DNA from: Anaerococcus vaginalis
GTDB lineage: Bacteria > Bacillota > Clostridia > Tissierellales > Peptoniphilaceae
Direction of reading: 5' to 3'
Assembly: GCA_018363915.1 (NCBI GenBank)
Contig: JAGZMY010000001.1
Coordinates: 1 to 64,000, forward strand
Length of the DNA stretch: 64,000 nt
Made by a program: the position numbers and the translations under genes. This document shows positions 60,034 to 64,000 of the stretch, one piece after another (position 1 is the first letter of the stretch; each line of letters begins with the position of its first letter). The notes beneath the pieces are model-generated. The model was not told where the DNA came from. It saw nothing but the letters and a program-made list of their open reading frames with translations, and did no database searches.

Positions 60034-61428
60034 TTATTTTATTTCTATACATGATTTATATTCTTCTGGACTTTTTCTGATTTTTTCTGGATTTTTAAAG
60101 AAATCTTTACTTAGTTTAACTACAACAGGACTAAGAGTTACAACTGCAAAAAGATTTGGCAAAGCCATAAAACCATTTAAAATATTTGCTACAATCCAAG
60201 CTACTCCAAGATCAATATTTGCTCCAACAAAAACAAAAATAACATACAAAATTCTATAAGGAATTATAATTTTATCTCCAAATAAATATGTAAGAGCCGT
60301 TTCTCCATAATATGCCCATCCAAGAATTGTTGATAAGGCAAAAAGAGTTAAGCCAACGCATACTATAATATTTCCAAAACTTGAGCCTGTTGCAAAAGCA
60401 CGTGCAACAAGGCTTGCTGCATTGTTTGTATCAGTAATATCTACATTTGTAGAAAGAATTACTAGAGCTGTCATGGTACAGATTATAATTGTATCTACAA
60501 AAACTTCACTAATTCCCCAAAGACCTTGGCGTATAGGATGATCAGTTGTTGCACATGCATGAGCCATAGGAGATGAACCTAAACCAGCTTCGTTTGTAAA
60601 AACTCCTCTAGCAACACCAGCAGATATAACTGCCTTAACAGAAAGACCAGCAAAAGAACCGCCAAGACTTTTTGGACTAAAAGCTCCTAGAAAAATTGAT
60701 TTAAAAGCTGGCAAAATATTTGCTTTGTTTAAAAATAAAATCCATAAACAACCAAGAATATAAAGAAGGGACATTAATGGAACCAACTTTTCAGTAACTT
60801 TGGTAATTGAATTTATTCCTCCAACTATTACAATACCTGCTATAATCGATAAAATTATTCCGCTAATTATTGTATTAACTCCAAAAGTATCTTTAAGTAC
60901 ACCTGAAATTGCATTTGATTGGGTAGAATCTCCAATTCCAAAAACGGCAATTCCTGCAAAAATTGCAAAAGTTTTTGCAAGTTTTTTATTATTTAGACCC
61001 TTTTCAATATAATACATTGGTCCGCCTACATATTTCCCATTTTTCTTTTCCCTATAAGCAACTGCTAAGGTTACTTCAGAAAATTTTGTAGCCATTCCTA
61101 ATAAGGCTGCAATCCACATCCAAAATATTGCACCAGGTCCTCCCAAAATAATTGCAAGAGAAACACCAACAATATTTCCAGTTCCAACTGTAGCTGCAAG
61201 AGCCGTTGCTAATGCACCAAAAGGACTTATATCTCCCTTGGCATGATGGCTATTTTTTTCAAAAATTTTTCCCAAAGTATTTTTTAAAGCGTATCCTAAT
61301 TTTCTAAATTGAATTGCTTGAGTTTTTATGCTTATGTATATTCCTGTTCCAGCAATTGCCAAAATCAAAGGCAAACCCCATAGCAAATCATTAAAACTTT
61401 TTAATATATCTACCATATAATTCTCCAT
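60034..61428 (-). CDS. Sodium:alanine symporter family (AGCS) carrier
   Basis: 464 residues with about ten membrane helices. ATVGTGNIVGVSLAIILGGPGAIFWMW (near residues 77-103) is the family signature, followed by TKFSEVTLAVAYREK, GGPMYYIEKGL and VFTNEAGLGSSPMAHA. It takes up alanine or glycine with sodium. It is alone on the minus strand between yajC and recJ, where secDF often sits in related genomes. AATGGAGAA precedes the ATG. Confidence 0.95.
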   Translation of the reverse strand: MENYMVDILKSFNDLLWGLPLILAIAGTGIYISIKTQAIQFRKLGYALKNTLGKIFEKNSHHAKGDISPFGALATALAATVGTGNIVGVSLAIILGGPGAIFWMWIAALLGMATKFSEVTLAVAYREKKNGKYVGGPMYYIEKGLNNKKLAKTFAIFAGIAVFGIGDSTQSNAISGVLKDTFGVNTIISGIILSIIAGIVIVGGINSITKVTEKLVPLMSLLYILGCLWILFLNKANILPAFKSIFLGAFSPKSLGGSFAGLSVKAVISAGVARGVFTNEAGLGSSPMAHACATTDHPIRQGLWGISEVFVDTIIICTMTALVILSTNVDITDTNNAASLVARAFATGSSFGNIIVCVGLTLFALSTILGWAYYGETALTYLFGDKIIIPYRILYVIFVFVGANIDLGVAWIVANILNGFMALPNLFAVVTLSPVVVKLSKDFFKNPEKIRKSPEEYKSCIEIK

Positions 61429-61444
61429 TAAATTTTATTTTATT

Positions 61445-61472
61445 ATTTTATCATCATTTAAAATAAATGCAA
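61445..61472 (-). promoter_or_regulatory. Promoter of the AGCS symporter gene
   Basis: Minus-strand TTGCAT (61467-61472), a 16-base spacer and TAAAAT (61445-61450). Confidence 0.55.
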
Positions 61473-61558
61473 AATAATTTATAATTTATCAAAATTTTTA
61501 ACTTTGTATTTTATAATTAACATTGCTTGTACCCATATCTTTATATTGATTCTAAAAA

Positions 61559-61567
61559 TGGTATAAT
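61559..61567 (+). promoter_or_regulatory. Extended -10 promoter of recJ
   Basis: TGGTATAAT is a perfect extended -10 element; no good -35 box is seen. It precedes AGAGAGGA and the recJ start. Confidence 0.6.
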
Positions 61568-61588
61568 TTATTCATAAGAGAGGAAATT

Positions 61589-63319
61589 ATGACCAAGTGG
61601 TATATATATAATAAAAAAAATAATTATTTATCAAATTTAAAAAATAAAAATATTACCAAATTAGAAGCATTAATACTTGCAAATAGAGATATAGTCGATC
61701 CGAAAGTTGTTGATAGTTTTATTAATCCTACTTTAGAAAAGCTTCATGATCCTTTTTTATTAAAAGATATGGAAAAAGCTATTGATTTGATTATTGAAAC
61801 TATGGAAAACGGAGAATCTATTAGGATTTTTGGAGATTATGATCAAGATGGTATAAGCTCAACTATGACACTTTTGGATGGCTTATTATATTTTTATGAT
61901 GATATAAGCTATGATATTCCAGATAGGGTTATTGATGGCTATGGGATTAGCGATAGAATGATTGATAGGGCGATTGAAGCAAATGTAAGCCTTGTGATTA
62001 CTTGCGATAATGGCATTAGTGCTATCGATCAGGTAAAAAGATTAAAAGAAAATGGGATTAAAGTTATAGTAACCGACCACCATCAAGTTTCAAAAAAAGA
62101 AGATGGGGAATGGGTTGAGCAAATTTTGCCTCAAGCTGATTGCGTTATAAATCCAAAAAGACTTGACAACACTTATCCGTTTGATGATTTGTGTGGAGCA
62201 GGAGTTGCTTTTAAATTAATACAAGCTTTGTACCAAAGACTTGATGGAGATATGGAATATTTATATGGTTTATTGGAATATGTAGCTATGGGAACGGTTT
62301 GTGATGTTGTTTCACTTACTGATGAAAATAGAATTTTTGTAAGAGAAGGTCTAAAAAGAATCAATAATACTGAAAAACTAGCTATAAAAGCCTTGGTTGA
62401 AGAAAATTCTTGGAATAGAGAAGTTAGTGCTTATACGCTAGGATTTATAATTGGACCATGTATGAATGCTACTGGCAGACTTTCTACTGCAAAACTTGCT
62501 ATTGATATGCTAATGGAAGATGATATAGAAAAAATTCGTACTTATGCAAAAAAACTTGTTAGTTTGAATAATGAAAGAAAAGAATTAACCAATATAGGTC
62601 TTGAAAAAACTTTAGAAATTATAAAAGATAAAAAATATTATAATGATGATATTATTATTGTAGATGTTGAAAATATTGAAGAAAGTATTTGTGGTATTAT
62701 AGCAGGAAGAATTAAAGAAAAGTTTAATAAACCTACTATAATTATGACTCAGTCAAGTCAAAATGGGATTTTAAAAGGTTCTGGAAGAAGCATAGAAGCT
62801 TATAATATTTACAAGGAAGTTTTTGAAATAAAAGACATACTTGAATCATTCGGTGGACATCCTATGGCTTGCGGACTTTCTATAAGAAGTGATAAGGTTG
62901 AGGAATTTAGGCAAAAATTAAATGATAAATCAAAATTAAAAAAAGATGATTTTGTAAATATTATAAATATTGATGCTCAAATACCTCTAGACAAACTATC
63001 GCTAGAATTTGCCGAAAGTTTACAAAGACTAGAACCTTTTGGCAAAGACAATCCAAAAGCAAAATTTGCCGACAAAAATCTATTTATTAAAAATATAAAT
63101 ATGATTGGAAAAAACAATAATACCATGAAAATGATCTTAAATAAAAATGGTCGTGATATAGAAGCTATAAAGTTTAACGCACAAAAAGATTATAAATATT
63201 TAAGTGATAAATTTAAGGCAAATATAATAGGAAATAAAATTGATGCTGTATTTTATCCAGATATAAATGAATTTAATGGTAGAAGAAATTTACAAGTGAA
63301 ATTAATAGATATAAGGTAG
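61589..63319 (+). CDS. recJ: Single-strand DNA exonuclease RecJ
   Basis: 576 residues. The DHH phosphoesterase motifs are IRIFGDYDQDGISS (near residues 77-90), LVITCDNGISA, VIVTDHHQVSK and DLCGAGVAFKL. GPCMNATGRLSTAK and the DHHA1 motif LESFGGHPMACGLSI follow, then an OB-fold C-terminus. It degrades single-stranded DNA 5' to 3' in repair. It is slightly shorter than B. subtilis RecJ because C-terminal extensions are lacking. relA starts 8 bases after its stop. Confidence 0.95.
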   Translation: MTKWYIYNKKNNYLSNLKNKNITKLEALILANRDIVDPKVVDSFINPTLEKLHDPFLLKDMEKAIDLIIETMENGESIRIFGDYDQDGISSTMTLLDGLLYFYDDISYDIPDRVIDGYGISDRMIDRAIEANVSLVITCDNGISAIDQVKRLKENGIKVIVTDHHQVSKKEDGEWVEQILPQADCVINPKRLDNTYPFDDLCGAGVAFKLIQALYQRLDGDMEYLYGLLEYVAMGTVCDVVSLTDENRIFVREGLKRINNTEKLAIKALVEENSWNREVSAYTLGFIIGPCMNATGRLSTAKLAIDMLMEDDIEKIRTYAKKLVSLNNERKELTNIGLEKTLEIIKDKKYYNDDIIIVDVENIEESICGIIAGRIKEKFNKPTIIMTQSSQNGILKGSGRSIEAYNIYKEVFEIKDILESFGGHPMACGLSIRSDKVEEFRQKLNDKSKLKKDDFVNIINIDAQIPLDKLSLEFAESLQRLEPFGKDNPKAKFADKNLFIKNINMIGKNNNTMKMILNKNGRDIEAIKFNAQKDYKYLSDKFKANIIGNKIDAVFYPDINEFNGRRNLQVKLIDIR

Positions 63320-63327
63320 GTGATATT

Positions 63328-64000
63328 ATGGCAAAAGATTTTCAAAAAGAATTTTTAAATTTCAAAAAAATTATTTTAAAAAATAATGAACATGCAGACA
63401 TTAATTTAATAAAAAAGGCTTATGATTTTGCTGAATATCATCACAGAGGTCAAAAAAGAAATTCTGGAGAAGATTATTTTATTCACCCAATAGCCGTTGC
63501 AACAACTATATCTAATATGCAGTTAGATGACCAAACAATTTGCGCTGGATTGATGCATGATGTTTTGGAAGATACACCTGTAACGGAAGAACAAATGAAA
63601 GAAATTTTTGGGGAAGAAATAACTTTTTTAGTAGATGGAGTTACAAAACTTAAAAAATTAAATTACAAAACAAAAGAAGAAAAACAAGCCGAAAATATAA
63701 GAAAAATGGTTTTGGCTATGAGTAATGACATTAGGGTTATTTTGATAAAGCTTGCTGACCGTTTGCATAATATGAGAACTTTGGAATATAAGACTGAAAA
63801 AAAACAAAAGCAAACAGCAAGTGAAACTTTGGAAATTTATGTTCCATTAGCACATAGGCTTGGAATATATACTATGAAATGGGAGCTTGAGGATTTATGT
63901 TTTAGGTATCAAAAACCTGAAGAATATTATGAGCTTGCTCAAATGGTTCACAATAAAAGAAGAGAAAGAGAAGCCTACATAAATCAAATAATTGAAACTT
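63328..64000 (+). CDS. relA: (p)ppGpp synthetase/hydrolase RelA/SpoT family (3' end outside window)
   Basis: The first 224 codons are present and the frame stays open at the window edge. The HD hydrolase domain has YDFAEYHHRGQKRNSGEDYF, IHPIAVATTI, GLMHDVLEDT and LIKLADRLHNMRTLEY, followed by AHRLGIYTMKWELEDLCF at the start of the synthetase linker. A GTAGGTGAT ribosome site precedes the ATG at 63328. Such Rsh proteins make and degrade (p)ppGpp under starvation. apt, often between recJ and relA in Firmicutes, is missing. Confidence 0.96.
   Translation, partial: MAKDFQKEFLNFKKIILKNNEHADINLIKKAYDFAEYHHRGQKRNSGEDYFIHPIAVATTISNMQLDDQTICAGLMHDVLEDTPVTEEQMKEIFGEEITFLVDGVTKLKKLNYKTKEEKQAENIRKMVLAMSNDIRVILIKLADRLHNMRTLEYKTEKKQKQTASETLEIYVPLAHRLGIYTMKWELEDLCFRYQKPEEYYELAQMVHNKRREREAYINQIIET

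Noticed and set aside
1..64000. CRISPR array, prophage or insertion sequence
   Set aside because: No regularly spaced repeats, transposase, integrase or phage structural genes are visible in the window.

Overview
The window is AT-rich, tightly packed bacterial chromosome with strong AGGAGG-type ribosome sites, sigma-A promoters (TTGACA-17-TATAAT types), a GlgC/GlgD pair, a DhaKLM system fed by HPr/EI, zinc-type L33 and several clostridial families (DUF3793, YtqA, TGS-uridine kinase). These point to a low-GC anaerobic Firmicute. A peptide-using anaerobic coccus of the Anaerococcus/Peptoniphilus/Finegoldia group is my best guess; it is inferred from gene content only. I see no prophage, insertion sequence, CRISPR array, rRNA or tRNA. 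One tmRNA and one 6S-like RNA are present.

Layout. 0.26-1.34 kb: flavodoxin plus DUF3793 behind a promoter with a Fur-box-like site. 1.85-3.8 kb: dhaKLM, meeting rsmI and a TrmN6-like methylase tail to tail. 5.4-10.6 kb: glmM, then rpmG-secE-nusG-rplKA and rplJL with ribosomal-protein leaders; the block ends in a terminator and is not followed by rpoBC. 10.7-13.3 kb: a Fur-family regulator, a DUF1624 membrane protein and folC. 13.5-17.7 kb: a peptide operon (YfcC carrier, PepT, PepD). 17.7-18.7 kb: a non-coding stretch with three long hairpins and ssrA. 18.8-28.3 kb: a glycogen operon (glgC, glgD, glgA, a decayed phosphorylase, a type I pullulanase, a phosphohexomutase) without glgB. 28.5-31.8 kb: FHA, RodA/FtsW and a class B PBP. 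31.8-33.6 kb: NAD kinase and an RluA-type synthase facing away from a palindromic promoter, then 6S RNA. 33.8-38.9 kb: YtxH-type proteins, a CcpA-like regulator, ptsH, ptsI and a kinase-fold protein without catalytic motifs. 39.1-47.8 kb: YitT, CvfB with a probable AUU start codon, a parvulin, a PepD-like protein without metal ligands, DUF1292, a radical SAM enzyme, a small P-loop protein, an RluD-like synthase and a TGS-uridine kinase. 47.8-54.5 kb: ROK glucokinase, two-component system with lipoprotein, RdgB, phosphoesterase and HAD phosphatase. 54.7-64 kb: an unknown protein, ruvCAB-queA-tgt-yajC, an AGCS amino-acid symporter, recJ and a truncated relA.

How it fits together. HPr and EI made at 36-38 kb can phosphorylate DhaM at 3.4 kb. 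HPr keeps Ser46, so the LacI-type regulator just upstream may be CcpA. Glucokinase, phosphoglucomutase and the glg genes connect glucose with storage glucan. The main oddities are three apparently decayed enzymes that remain intact reading frames (glycogen phosphorylase, PepD and aminoglycoside-phosphotransferase folds), a non-canonical AUU start, a possible leaderless gene and a cluster of structured intergenic RNAs next to ssrA. All assignments come from reading the sequence; no database search was run.
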